From positions 1 through 64,000 of the forward strand of contig NZ_JABVCF010000003.1 of the NCBI RefSeq assembly GCF_014595955.1: a stretch of DNA of 64,000 nt. The letters run 5' to 3'. Source of the DNA: Pseudaminobacter soli (ex Zhang et al. 2022) (GTDB taxonomy: Bacteria; Pseudomonadota; Alphaproteobacteria; Rhizobiales; Rhizobiaceae). Under the pieces are notes generated by a model. That model saw nothing but the letters and a program-made list of their open reading frames with translations, was not told the DNA's origin and ran no database searches. Each line of letters starts with the position of its first letter. Positions within the stretch are counted from its first letter, which is position 1. The translations under genes were made by a program, and so were the position numbers. Positions 17,089 to 26,000 of the stretch are shown here, in pieces.

Positions 17089-18844
17089 ACTCGTAAACCC
17101 CGGACGAAACGGTCGGCAGCCGGAGGGTTGCGGTTTCCCGCTGCACCTGCGCCCCTCCCGGCCCTTGGATCGGAAGGGTGATGGTGACCTTAGTCCCCTT
17201 GCCCAATTCGCTGTCGATCGACATGGTGCCTTCGTGCAGAGCCACAAGGCCCTTCACGAGCGCCAAGCCGAGACCTGTCCCTTCGAAGTGCCGCGTATAA
17301 TCGTTTTGCACCTGAGCGAAGGGTTCTCCGATGCGCTTCAGGTCGTCCTCCGCGATCCCAATCCCGTTGTCCTTCACCCAGAAATGCAGGCGGCTGCCGA
17401 TTCGCTTTGCACTGAGCCTCACCTCGCCGCCGCTCGGCGTGAACTTGATCGCGTTCGACAGCAGGTTGATCAGCATCTGCTGCACCGCCCGGCGATCGGC
17501 GTTGACCTCGCCGGTCGAGACGGGGACGTCTGAGACGATCCTGATCTGCTTCGATTCCGCCTGCAGGCGCACCATGCCGTGGCAAAACGTGGCCGCTTCG
17601 TCGAAGCGGAACGGCTCAGGCGTCGTCGCATAGGCTCCCGCCTCGATCTTCGACACGTCGAGTATCGAATTGACCACGCCGAGCAGGTGATTGCCGGCCT
17701 CGCGGACGATCTGGAGGTGCTCCTTCTGCCTCGGATCGGAAAATGAGCCGTGCACCTCGCAAAGCAGCATGTCGGAGAAGCCGATGATGGAGTTCAGCGG
17801 CGTGCGCAACTCATGGCTGACTGCGGCAAGGAAACGGCTCTTGGCCACCTCCAGTCCGGCATTCGCCTCCCTGGCGGCCGCCAATGCGTCCCGTAGCTCA
17901 GCGATCTCGGCATTGTCGCGGATGAAGCCAGTGAACTTCTCAGTTCCCGTGTTGATCATCTCGATGACCAGCGGGCGATACCGCGTCGAGGGCTGCTCGC
18001 CTGAGGCAGGCAGCCGCAGCCTGACTTCCACCTTTCGCCGGGCCGCTCCTTCGCGCAGGTCGGCCAGCGCACACAGGAAGCCAACACGGTCGGCGACATG
18101 GATACGGTCGAACAGACCGGTGCCGATCAGGAGATCCGGATCCACCCCAAGCAGGTCGCGCGCCGACGACGCAATGTCGGCGAGTTCGCCACCGGGCGCG
18201 AGGCGGACCTCGATCCTGTCCTCGTCCGTTTCCGGCTGGCTGGGCGCGCGGACAGTGCCACTCTCTTGGAGCGCAGCCGACTTCATCCGCGGCAGGACCA
18301 GACCGGCATAGGCGAGCGGCAGCAGCCAGTGCCAGGCAGTCGGGGAACCGCCAACGGGCAGGACGTTCGAGAAGATCGCTTGCAGCACGAGGCAGCCCAG
18401 CATTGCCGCGAAGCCCATGCCGAGCGTCTGTCTGTTTCGCGTCGCGAGCCAGGCTTCCGCCGGAAGAGCGGCCGCTAGAAGCGCGACTGGCGACGAAAGT
18501 CCGCCAGCCCCTGCAATGAAAAGGGCGAAGTGCGCAGCCCCGAGCAGAAGCACCACGGGAAGTGTCAGCGCCACGTTGCGGGAGGCGCCGAGGACGAGAG
18601 CAAGTATGCCGCAAAGGCAGAACGTGCCTGCCATGAGGCCGAAAGTCACCACGCTGCCAATGCTTGCCGGCAGCAGTATCCATGCCGCCGCGGACAGGAA
18701 GAACGGACCGGCGAGGAGCAGTCCCATCACACGGCGCTGCTCGCCCCGCGCCTCAGCATCTACCACGCTGGGATGGACAAGCCGGTCGCAGGCAAACGCT
18801 AAAGCGCGCTTCAGGTCGGCAAATCTGGGTGCTGGCAAACTCAA
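17063..18844 (-). CDS. Membrane sensor histidine kinase, DivJ-like
   Basis: A 593-aa kinase. About six membrane helices lie in residues 40-190 (AGPFFLSAAAWILL onward), followed by a PAS-like region at about 205-320. The HisKA domain has SHELRTPLNSIIGFSDML with the phospho-acceptor His344. The HATPase has N-box NLLSNAIKFTP, G1 DNGIGIAEDD and G2 GTGLGLALVKGL. The architecture of a membrane N-terminus, PAS and this H-box, together with the CtrA box upstream, suggests the cell-cycle kinase DivJ, which signals through DivK/PleD. Orthology is an inference, so no symbol is assigned. It is co-transcribed with the peptidoglycan-binding protein gene downstream. Confidence 0.85.
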   Translation of the reverse strand: MSLPAPRFADLKRALAFACDRLVHPSVVDAEARGEQRRVMGLLLAGPFFLSAAAWILLPASIGSVVTFGLMAGTFCLCGILALVLGASRNVALTLPVVLLLGAAHFALFIAGAGGLSSPVALLAAALPAEAWLATRNRQTLGMGFAAMLGCLVLQAIFSNVLPVGGSPTAWHWLLPLAYAGLVLPRMKSAALQESGTVRAPSQPETDEDRIEVRLAPGGELADIASSARDLLGVDPDLLIGTGLFDRIHVADRVGFLCALADLREGAARRKVEVRLRLPASGEQPSTRYRPLVIEMINTGTEKFTGFIRDNAEIAELRDALAAAREANAGLEVAKSRFLAAVSHELRTPLNSIIGFSDMLLCEVHGSFSDPRQKEHLQIVREAGNHLLGVVNSILDVSKIEAGAYATTPEPFRFDEAATFCHGMVRLQAESKQIRIVSDVPVSTGEVNADRRAVQQMLINLLSNAIKFTPSGGEVRLSAKRIGSRLHFWVKDNGIGIAEDDLKRIGEPFAQVQNDYTRHFEGTGLGLALVKGLVALHEGTMSIDSELGKGTKVTITLPIQGPGGAQVQRETATLRLPTVSSGVYEYGALRKAS

Positions 18845-19103
18845 ATCAACGCTTCCGCCATTGTCCGCTTCGCGGATCGATCTTGTTGGTAGGACCCTCG
18901 CATCCAGCCTTTAAGGAATGAATAAAAGCCGCCCTCAACCCGGCAGCCCTGATAGCCGAATCCGGTCGAAAGCTTCGGTTCGAGCGGGCGAATTCGTCCC
19001 ATAGTAAACAGCGGGTTTTCTCTCCGGACCGGTCGAATCAATGATCTGCCTGGCAGGATAGGGGTTCCGGCAAAACGCAGGCACCGCTTCGCCGGCCGTA
19101 TGG

Positions 19104-19118
19104 TTAATGAAGGGTTAA
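19104..19118. promoter_or_regulatory. CtrA-type binding box TTAA-N7-TTAA
   Basis: TTAA at 19104-19107 and TTAA at 19115-19118 are separated by exactly 7 bases, a perfect match to the full CtrA consensus. It lies in the 445-base gap between the divergent kinase gene (start 18844) and the DUF5330 gene (start 19290). Either or both could be controlled. The rest of the gap shows no gene. Confidence 0.6.
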
Positions 19119-19289
19119 TACCAACAACAAAAGCGAAATGTTCGCCCAGGGCGGTATATCCTTAAATATCTACTACAATCACACTCAAAATGCGGCTTTC
19201 CGATTCAATCAGATTTTTGCCTCCTCGTGCCATGATCATGTGAGGTTCAACCGGACATGCCTGTCCGGGAACGGATCGGGGTCGGTCGA

Positions 19290-19643
19290 ATGGGTTTTCT
19301 TCTACGTATCGCTTTCTGGTTCTCGCTCGTGCTGCTCGTGCTTCCCTTCGACGCCGGGGTGGAGGGCCAGCCACAGGAGCGCGTGGGACCGATCGAGACC
19401 TTCTTCGCCGCCCGGGACGCCATTGCGGACCTGTCCGGCCTCTGCGAGCGCAAGCCGGAGGTCTGCGAAGTCGGACGCGCCGCCATGAACACGGTGGGTG
19501 TCAGGGCGCGTGAGGCCGCTCGCATTGCCTACGACGTGCTCGATGAGAACTTCGGCCAGACCGATCAGGCCGTGATGACCGGCGGCATCGAGAAGATCAT
19601 CGAGGAGGCGGACAAGCCCGAACCTCCGCCCTCGCAGCCTTGA
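19290..19643 (+). CDS. DUF5330 family exported protein
   Basis: A 117-aa protein with a signal sequence (MGFLLRIAFWFSLVLLVLPF) and a conserved core (GPIETFFAARDAIADLSGLC, then CEVGRAAMNTVGVRAREAAR). The two cysteines, in SGLCERKPEVCEVG, could form a disulphide. This is the DUF5330 pattern of Rhizobiales. The start at 19290 is chosen because it begins at the signal peptide. The function is unknown. It is divergent from the DivJ-like kinase and downstream of the CtrA box. Confidence 0.8.
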   Translation: MGFLLRIAFWFSLVLLVLPFDAGVEGQPQERVGPIETFFAARDAIADLSGLCERKPEVCEVGRAAMNTVGVRAREAARIAYDVLDENFGQTDQAVMTGGIEKIIEEADKPEPPPSQP

Positions 19644-19724
19644 TAGTCACGAGCCTCGCGCCGACCTTCTGAAAAGCGATCATTTTCCGTGACGTCGAAG
19701 GCTCGCGCGCCTATATCCGGGTCA

Positions 19725-20153
19725 ATGAACGAGACCATTCAAAGCATCATCGACGACTTCGCCTTCCTGGACGAGTGGGAAGACAGGTACCGTTATGTCA
19801 TCGAGCTCGGCGAAGCGCTCGCACCGTTCCCCGAATCGGCTCGCGATGCCGAGCACAAGGTGCCGGGCTGCGTGAGCCAGGTCTGGCTTGTCTCCAAGCG
19901 CGGCGAAGGCTCTGACCCTGCCATCGCCTTCCTCGGCGATTCGGATGCGCATATCGTGCGCGGGCTGGTGGCCATCATGCTCGCGCTGTTCTCCGGTCGC
20001 CCGGCCAGCGAAATCGTCGAGACCGACGCCGAGGGCCTCATGCGTAAGCTCGGTCTCGAGGAGCACCTAACCCCGCAGCGAGCCAACGGGCTCCGCTCCA
20101 TGATCAAGCGCATCAAGCGCGACGCCCAGGAAGCGCTCACCGAGCGCGTCTGA
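19725..20153 (+). CDS. sufE: SufE family cysteine desulfuration protein
   Basis: A 142-aa SufE. FLDEWEDRYRYVIELGE leads to the catalytic-Cys motif VPGCVSQVW, with Cys49 as sulfur acceptor, followed by ALFSGRPASEIV. SufE takes persulfide sulfur from SufS and passes it to the SufBCD scaffold for Fe-S assembly. The start at 19725 matches the family N-terminus; 12 upstream in-frame codons are less likely. It is monocistronic here, unlinked to sufBCDS. Confidence 0.92.
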   Translation: MNETIQSIIDDFAFLDEWEDRYRYVIELGEALAPFPESARDAEHKVPGCVSQVWLVSKRGEGSDPAIAFLGDSDAHIVRGLVAIMLALFSGRPASEIVETDAEGLMRKLGLEEHLTPQRANGLRSMIKRIKRDAQEALTERV

Positions 20154-20161
20154 CGAACCCA

Positions 20162-20971
20162 TCAGCCAAGTTGGGGCCGATAGTCCTCGGCGCCCCAGTG
20201 CAGCGTCCGCGGCCTTACCGCTCCCACCGGCGCGGGGTTGTAGTGACGGGCTAGCATCGCCAGCGCGGTTTTCAGCAGCATCTTTGCAGACCGGACAGGC
20301 CAGGCGCGTCCACGCTCCACCGTCTCAAGCCCCTTGAGGAAGCAGCACACATCGATGAGCAGGCCTGAAAGCTCTGGCCCGACTGCTTTTAGCGCCCGTT
20401 CCACCCGCATGCGGGCGGCCAGCGCCGCATCGGTAAGGTCGGCAATGCCGCTCCCCTCGCCTCTTCGGCCGGGTGCGACGCTCGCCTCCCAATTGGCACC
20501 GAGGCGCGGCATGATTCGCCCACGCGTAAAATCTCTGCGTAGCCGCTCGCCGGCCTCGAATTCGGCCCGCGTCAGGAACGGACGCCCGTCCTTGCCCTTC
20601 AGCCGCACCAGGACCGCCAGAGGCGATTCGGACAAGTTGATCTCGGCAACCGATTCTTCAGCGCCATCGCCTATCATGGCGTCTGCAAGGTCTCGGTGTT
20701 GTCGCTGGAACGGGTCTGCCGCCGCCTCAGTTCTCGCCATTGCCTTCAGTCCCGCCTCGGTCACTTGAACCGTCGCGTTCCGCCGGCGGATCGATCCATC
20801 GCTCGCCATTTTACCCAACAGCATCGCGGGTACCGAGATCGCTCCCTTCCCGTTGCGGAGCAGCAGGGATTGAGGATTGGCCGAGGTCTCCACGGTTGCC
20901 GCTCCAGCGACAAGCAGCGAAAGCACCCGTGCTTCGGTTTTGCGGCTGGTTCCGGTGGACTGCATGCTCAC
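20162..20971 (-). CDS. DUF6456 domain-containing protein
   Basis: A 269-aa soluble protein. The N-terminal half resembles a winged-helix (LLLRNGKGAISVPAMLLGKM, then VTEAGLKAMAR). The C-terminal DUF6456-type region has NLSESPLAVLVRLKG, AGERLRRDFTRG and LIDVCCFLKGLETVERGRAWP. This pattern suggests DNA binding, but no function is established. It overlaps the preceding DnaA-like gene by 4 bases (ATGA), so the two are translationally coupled. The pairing is conserved in rhizobia to my knowledge. Confidence 0.8.
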   Translation of the reverse strand: MSMQSTGTSRKTEARVLSLLVAGAATVETSANPQSLLLRNGKGAISVPAMLLGKMASDGSIRRRNATVQVTEAGLKAMARTEAAADPFQRQHRDLADAMIGDGAEESVAEINLSESPLAVLVRLKGKDGRPFLTRAEFEAGERLRRDFTRGRIMPRLGANWEASVAPGRRGEGSGIADLTDAALAARMRVERALKAVGPELSGLLIDVCCFLKGLETVERGRAWPVRSAKMLLKTALAMLARHYNPAPVGAVRPRTLHWGAEDYRPQLG

Positions 20972-21378
20972 GCCTCCAGCCGGCTCTTGAACGCGGCGAT
21001 CGCCACCCGCTCGGTGGTCATTACCGTGCGGTCGAACTCATCATCGTCGCGAAGATCCTCGATGAGGTGACAGGCGTGTCGCACGGTCGTTCGGTCACGC
21101 GCGAAGCAGCGACCGACCTCCTGCATGCTGATGCCAAGCGTGACATGGCTCACATACATGGCGATCTGGCGCACCCGTGCCACATCCGTCCCGCTGCGCC
21201 CAGACCGTCGCAGTTCCTTGCTGGAGACGCTGTAAAGCGCCGCGCAAACGTCGATCATGCCCTCGCACACCTCCATTACCCGCTCTTCGCGCCTGCCGGA
21301 GCTACCCGGGGTCGCATCTGAGGCTTCGGGCCCTGCTGGTTGGGCCGTCTCTCTCGCCAAAGCTGTCTTGAGCCCCAC
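20968..21378 (-). CDS. DnaA domain IV-like helix-turn-helix protein
   Basis: A 136-aa protein. Residues 40-125 match the C-terminal DNA-binding domain of DnaA (Bac_DnaA_C): VRQIAMYVSHVTLGISMQEV, then the DnaA-box recognition motif RDRTTVRHACHLIED. It lacks the AAA+ ATPase domain, so it cannot act as an initiator but could bind DnaA-box-like sites. It is the first gene of a two-gene operon with DUF6456. Confidence 0.85.
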   Translation of the reverse strand: MGLKTALARETAQPAGPEASDATPGSSGRREERVMEVCEGMIDVCAALYSVSSKELRRSGRSGTDVARVRQIAMYVSHVTLGISMQEVGRCFARDRTTVRHACHLIEDLRDDDEFDRTVMTTERVAIAAFKSRLEA

Positions 21379-21580
21379 CCGACGCCTCCCATAGGAATTT
21401 CTTCCTTATAGCAAGAGACCCTCAGACTGGGAACAAACCAAGTACGATAAATGAACTGCGGAATTTCTTGAGCCTTGAGAACACTGCCTTTTTTGGCTTT
21501 GGACCTCGCTGCGCGGGGCGATTCTATCCCCGCTCCAGGCACTGCGGCTAGCCTGACGGCAAAGAAGCCGCGGAGCCGAT

Positions 21581-22117
21581 ATGTCAGCCTTGAACGATGA
21601 AATACGGGAGTTCCTGAGTGCGAAGGACGCTGCCCGTGACGAAGCCGCGCAACGCGCCGCTCTCCAACTCGCCTGCGGCATCGACCTCGACGCGCTTCGC
21701 ACCTCGACGCCGCCTGCCAGGGCGGAGGCGCTCAGATCGATCGAACGACGGCTCCAACGCGAGCGGATGAAGGGGTTGGCCGGGCATTGGAGCTATGATC
21801 TCAACCGCCACATAGCTCTGAAGCAGGCTTATGACTGCCTTGCGGCGCAGGACGCATCGCAAGCGGGTCACCGGAATGCTAGAAACAAGAACGGCGCCCC
21901 AAGGCGCCGTTCAAGAAGAATCATTGTCGGTGCTCAGGTCAACGAGCGGCAGCAGCCTTGCGCTTGCGACCCAGGCCCATCTTCTTCGCCAGTTCCGAAC
22001 GCGCGCTGGCGTAGCTCGGAGCAACCATCGGATAGGAGGGATCGAGGTTCCACTTCTCGCGATACTGTTCCGGCGTCAGGTTGTAGTGCGTCATCAGGTG
22101 GCGCTTCAGCGACTTGA
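21581..22117 (+). CDS. Small conserved hypothetical protein with read-through C-terminus
   Basis: The frame starts [20 protein letters not shown]. Its first 90 residues look genuine: helical, with [20 protein letters not shown] and [12 protein letters not shown], a pattern of short conserved alphaproteobacterial proteins. After about residue 95 (near 21865) the frame crosses the mucR terminator at 21889-21912 and then runs antisense through mucR, where it is Arg/Ser/Pro-rich. The native stop has probably been lost by a point mutation or frameshift near 21850-21880. The functional part is likely 21581 to about 21870. Confidence 0.5.
   Translation: MSALNDEIREFLSAKDAARDEAAQRAALQLACGIDLDALRTSTPPARAEALRSIERRLQRERMKGLAGHWSYDLNRHIALKQAYDCLAAQDASQAGHRNARNKNGAPRRRSRRIIVGAQVNERQQPCACDPGPSSSPVPNARWRSSEQPSDRRDRGSTSRDTVPASGCSASSGGASAT
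21881..21912 (-). terminator. Intrinsic terminator of the MucR-family gene
   Basis: A perfect 10-bp GC-rich stem, GAACGGCGCC/GGCGCCGTTC (21889-21898 and 21903-21912), has a CCAA loop. On the minus strand it is followed by a T-rich stretch. It lies 27 bases after the mucR stop. Confidence 0.85.
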
Positions 22118-22373
22118 ACTTCTTTCCGTCCTCGAGACAGATGATGTAGTCGTCATGCACCGAACGTTTCGGGTTGACGGCGGGCTTCTGCTTCTCGACG
22201 ACGGGCTGATCCACAGGACCGCCGACGCGGCCGAGTGCGGCATGCACATCCGCGATCAGGTTGGGCAGTTCGCCAACCGGAACCGGATTGTTGCTGACAT
22301 AAGCAGCCACAACGTCTGCGGTGAGTTCGATCAGCATTTCATCGTTTTTGGAAGCGAGATCGGTAGCGTCCAT
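21939..22373 (-). CDS. mucR: MucR/Ros family zinc-finger transcriptional regulator
   Basis: A 144-aa regulator. The start at ATG 22373 ([20 protein letters not shown]) is chosen over the longer frame because the family begins with this helical oligomerisation region (residues 5-50). The finger reads [19 protein letters not shown]: the first Cys, both His and the hydrophobic core are present, but the second ligand is Asp instead of Cys. That CysAspHis2 form is known from several Mesorhizobium loti Ros homologues. C-terminal [12 protein letters not shown] is the usual basic tail. MucR proteins are global H-NS-like regulators of exopolysaccharide, motility and cell-cycle genes, binding AT-rich DNA. 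A long AT-rich leader lies upstream. Confidence 0.93.
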   Translation of the reverse strand: MDATDLASKNDEMLIELTADVVAAYVSNNPVPVGELPNLIADVHAALGRVGGPVDQPVVEKQKPAVNPKRSVHDDYIICLEDGKKFKSLKRHLMTHYNLTPEQYREKWNLDPSYPMVAPSYASARSELAKKMGLGRKRKAAAAR

Positions 22374-23001
22374 ATTATTCGAGCCCCAAGAGAGAGTGGT
22401 ATTGTGCCCTGTCTTGTTCAGTCGCAGGGCTTCGGGTGACTTGACGCGAGCGGGTACCGCCGCGACTCTCGTGCAGTTGACTAAATGGGGCGGTTCGAAA
22501 GTCATGTCAATAGAATCTGGGGCCTTTATTGGGAGCAATTCCAGTGCGCCCAAATGTTGCAGGGGATTCTCTTGCAGACGCTCTGGTTGAAGCCAATGTC
22601 GCACGTCCATTCTGTGGATATTGACCCAACGGCATTGACAACAGGGCCCGTGGACAAGGGCCGATACTAGGCGGTTGCCAGCGACTAAACTCTGTCTTTG
22701 CGGACCCGCTATGTCGCGGTTTTTTCAACGTTAACAGCTTATTCGAATGCGATTTTGTCCGCCAGTAAAAGTGCCGCGCACGTAAAATAGATCTAATTAG
22801 AATCGAATTATCTCAAGAAGAGATTCGGGCTCCCGGATTCACCCTTGCGCGGCATACCCAGCCTGCACCTGTCACAACCTGAAGGAGTTGCCGCCGGCAC
22901 GCGACAGGGATCGGCGGCGGTGCCGCAGTAACGCGGCTTTGAAGCGGCAGCAAGGCCGTTCGTCGCCGTTCCGTATCAGCCACTCTTGTGGAGCCAGACA
23001 A
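22374..23001. other. AT-rich mucR upstream region, no gene seen
   Basis: This 628-base gap has no convincing reading frame. It contains AT-rich tracts, notably 22785-22815, and a small C/G stem followed by six Ts at about 22708-22735 (CCGC/GCGG then TTTTTT). The tracts could hold MucR autoregulatory sites or the end of a small RNA on the plus strand. Neither can be decided from the sequence. Confidence 0.4.
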
Positions 23002-23374
23002 TCAGTGCGGCGTAATGTAGCGGCCGTAAATCCAGCCAGAAACGAAGTCGCCGTTGCGCGCCGGGTCATGCCATATCTCGCACCACTGATAGCGCACCGC
23101 AGCCTTTTGCTTCCAGGCGGGGCTCTCCTGCGATGTCGAAAAGGTTAACGCCGCCCGTGCAGCGGCCGGTCATCTGAAGCACTGTCCCGCTCGGATAGGC
23201 CGCTTGCTTCCGAGAGTTTGAGGCAGGGTATTTGCGGACATTCAATACGTCCCCAAAGCCGACATTGGTGACTTCCCAAGCCGTGAATGTGCTCGCCTCC
23301 GCCCTGGCGGCGAAGAATGCAATTGTCGATGCAAGTGCAGTCGCAATGACGGTTGTCACAAGGCTGTTCCGCAT
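23002..23374 (-). pseudogene. Frameshifted exported SH3-like domain protein gene
   Basis: The ATG at 23374 opens MRNSLVTTVIATALASTIAFF, a signal peptide. A bacterial SH3-type core (VLNVRKYPASNSRKQAAYPSG) and GRCTGGVNLFDIA follow. Near 23125-23135 the reading frame degenerates, but the neighbouring frame continues the family pattern: SPAWKQKAAVRYQWCEIWHD, then NGDFVSGWIYGRYITPH and a TGA at 23002-23004. A single-base change therefore splits one gene of about 124 codons. Either it is a recent pseudogene or the consensus has a sequencing error. Confidence 0.75.
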
Positions 23375-23485
23375 TACCCTCCTCCAGTGTACGAGATCAC
23401 AGCCCGATCCTGCTGTCGGGCGGCTGAACGCAGGTCGAACCGGCCATTCACGCGGCATTCACATCGTTCTTACCCGAGTCCCCTC

Positions 23486-25594
23486 ATGAGCAAGACATTT
23501 CAAGCCGTTCCCGCTCCGACAACGCTGGAGCGCCCAACAACGGACACTCACCTCGGCATCACGCGCACTGACGAGTTCGCCTGGCTGCGTGCCGAGAACT
23601 GGCAGGATGTCTTCCGCGATCCCTCCCTGCTCGATCCCGCCATTCGCGCACAGTTGGATGCGGAGAACAGATATCAGCAGGCGCTGACGTCGGATCTCGA
23701 AGGTCTCCGCGGAAAACTGTTCGAGGAGATGAAGGGCCGGATCAAGGAAGATGATTCGTCGGTGCCCATGAATGACGGACCGTTCGCTTACGGCTCGTCC
23801 TACAAGAAGGGCGGAGAACATCCGCGCTTCTTCCGGAAACCCCGCGGAGGGGGCTCCGAGGAAATCATCCTCGACGGCGACCACGAAGGTCAGGGCAAGG
23901 CGTATTTCCATCTGGGCGGCTTCGATCACTCCTCGGACCACCGCCGGATCGTGTGGAGCTACGACGACAAGGGATCGGAATTCTTCACCTTGCGCACCCG
24001 CGATCTTTCGGCGGGTCGTGACCTTCCCGACATTATTTCCGACACGGCGGGCTCCGGCGTCTGGGACGCTGAGAACGAAGGCTTCTTCTATACGCGCCTC
24101 GACCAGAACCACCGGCCGTCGAAGATCTTCTATCACCGCCTGGGCAACGACCCTGTTCAGGACCGGCTTGTCTTCGAGGAGACCGATCCCGGCTTCTTCA
24201 TGAACGTCGGCGGCACGCGCGATCACCGCTGGATCATCATCGGCATCAACGATCACGAGACGACGGAACACCTGATCATCGACGCGAAGAATCCCGGCTC
24301 GGAACCCAAACTGGTTCAAGCGCGGGAGACCGGAGTGCAGTACGATCTCGAGGAGGGCGGAGACGTCTTCTTCGTGCTGACGAACGTCGATGGCGCGAAG
24401 GATTTCAAGATCATGACCACGCCCGTCGACGATCCGCGCCGGGAAAACTGGTCGGAACTCGTGCCCCATGAGCCGGGCCGGATCATCCTGTCCATCTTCG
24501 GCTTCAAGGACTTCCTCGTCCGGCTGGAGCGCAAGGATAGCCTGCCGAGAATCGTCGTGCGCGACCGCAAGGATGGAAGCGAGCACGTCATCGCCTTCGA
24601 GGAGGAGGCCTATTCGCTGGGGCTCGCAGGCGCGCTCGAATACGACACCGAGATCGTGCGGTTTTCCTATTCCTCGATGACCACCCCATCGCAGGTATTC
24701 GACTACAATATGCGCACGCGTGAGCGCGTCCTCCTGAAGACGCAGGAGGTGCCCTCCGGCCACGATCCGGATCACTACGTCACGCGCCGTCTGATGGCGC
24801 CATCACATGACGGCGAGTTGGTTCCGATCTCCCTTCTTCATCACCGCGACACCCCGCTGGACGGCACGGCGCCCTGCCTTCTCTACGGCTACGGCGCCTA
24901 TGGCCTGGCGGTCCCTGCCGCCTTCAACACCAATTGCCTGTCGCTGGTCGACCGCGGCTTCGTTTATGCCATCGCCCACATCCGGGGCGGCAAGGATAAG
25001 GGTTACGCCTGGTACGAGGACGGAAAGCGCGAGAAGAAGACGAACACCTTCCTCGATTTCATCGCCGCGGCCCGCCACCTGGTCCAGGAGCGCTACACCG
25101 CGCATGACCGCATGATCGCGCAGGGCGGCTCGGCCGGCGGCATGCTGATGGGGGCCGTCGCCAACATGGCGCCCGAGGCTTTCAGCGGGATCATCGCGGA
25201 GGTGCCGTTCGTCGACGTGCTTTCCACCATGCTCGACGACACGCTGCCGCTCACACCGCCCGAATGGCCGGAATGGGGCAATCCGATCGCTTCCGCCGAG
25301 GACTACCGGACGATCGCCGCCTACTCGCCTTACGACAATGTGGGCGCGAAGGATTACCCGCCGATCCTGGCCGTCGCCGGGCTCACCGACCCGCGCGTGA
25401 CCTATTGGGAGCCCGCGAAATGGGTGGCTCGGCTACGCAAGCTCAAGACCGACGACAACCCTATCCTCTTCAAGATCAACATGGACGCCGGCCACGCCGG
25501 CGCCTCCGGCCGCTTCTCGCGGCTGGAGGAGATCGCCTACAACTACGCCTTCACGTTGAAGGTGGCGGGCAGGGCCGCGGCGGAACCGGCGTAG
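23486..25594 (+). CDS. ptrB: Oligopeptidase B (S9A prolyl oligopeptidase family)
   Basis: A 702-aa cytoplasmic serine peptidase. The N-terminal beta-propeller includes DEFAWLRAENWQD, WSYDDKGSEF and the SGVWDAENEGFFYT repeat-like strands. The alpha/beta-hydrolase domain has GGSAGGMLMG (catalytic Ser549), AGLTDPRVTYWEP (Asp635) and DAGHAGASGR (His670). It cleaves short peptides after basic residues. The ATG at 23486 is selected because the upstream 33 codons resemble non-coding sequence and overlap the SH3-like gene. It is monocistronic. Confidence 0.93.
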   Translation: MSKTFQAVPAPTTLERPTTDTHLGITRTDEFAWLRAENWQDVFRDPSLLDPAIRAQLDAENRYQQALTSDLEGLRGKLFEEMKGRIKEDDSSVPMNDGPFAYGSSYKKGGEHPRFFRKPRGGGSEEIILDGDHEGQGKAYFHLGGFDHSSDHRRIVWSYDDKGSEFFTLRTRDLSAGRDLPDIISDTAGSGVWDAENEGFFYTRLDQNHRPSKIFYHRLGNDPVQDRLVFEETDPGFFMNVGGTRDHRWIIIGINDHETTEHLIIDAKNPGSEPKLVQARETGVQYDLEEGGDVFFVLTNVDGAKDFKIMTTPVDDPRRENWSELVPHEPGRIILSIFGFKDFLVRLERKDSLPRIVVRDRKDGSEHVIAFEEEAYSLGLAGALEYDTEIVRFSYSSMTTPSQVFDYNMRTRERVLLKTQEVPSGHDPDHYVTRRLMAPSHDGELVPISLLHHRDTPLDGTAPCLLYGYGAYGLAVPAAFNTNCLSLVDRGFVYAIAHIRGGKDKGYAWYEDGKREKKTNTFLDFIAAARHLVQERYTAHDRMIAQGGSAGGMLMGAVANMAPEAFSGIIAEVPFVDVLSTMLDDTLPLTPPEWPEWGNPIASAEDYRTIAAYSPYDNVGAKDYPPILAVAGLTDPRVTYWEPAKWVARLRKLKTDDNPILFKINMDAGHAGASGRFSRLEEIAYNYAFTLKVAGRAAAEPA

Positions 25595-25615
25595 TGATTC
25601 TTGCGACGCAAACGA

Positions 25616-25975
25616 TCAGGCAGCCGTTTCGCACGGCAGGTCCTGGTCGTGGCGTCTCGCAGGTCGAGGACGCACCTCCTCCCACCAGTTCCCAAGCGCG
25701 TCGACCAGCGGCACCAGCGACAATCCGACCGCTGTCAGATCGTATTCGACGCGCAACGGATAGCCCGGATAGGCCGTCCGCCTGACAATGCCGGCGGCTT
25801 CGAGCTTGCGCAATTCGAGCGTAAGGATGCGATGCGAGACCGTCGGATTGTCGCGGCGAAGCTCGTTGAACCGCCTGGTGCCATCCTTCAGGTAGTAGAT
25901 CAGCAGCGTCGGCCAGCGCCCGCTCAGCACCCGCATAACATCCTCGATGGGACAGTTGGATACGGTGTCCTTCAT
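25616..25975 (-). CDS. HxlR family transcriptional regulator
   Basis: A 119-aa winged-helix regulator with the family pattern CPIEDVMRVLSGRWPTLLIYYL, RFNELRRDNPTVSHRILTLEL and LEAAGIVRRTAYPGYPLRVEYDLT. A Cys at residue 8 is a possible redox or electrophile sensor. It is divergent from a GST gene with 102 bases between, the classic regulator-target arrangement. Confidence 0.9.
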   Translation of the reverse strand: MKDTVSNCPIEDVMRVLSGRWPTLLIYYLKDGTRRFNELRRDNPTVSHRILTLELRKLEAAGIVRRTAYPGYPLRVEYDLTAVGLSLVPLVDALGNWWEEVRPRPARRHDQDLPCETAA

Positions 25976-26000
25976 CCGGCGCTCCTGGTTACAAGTTTGT

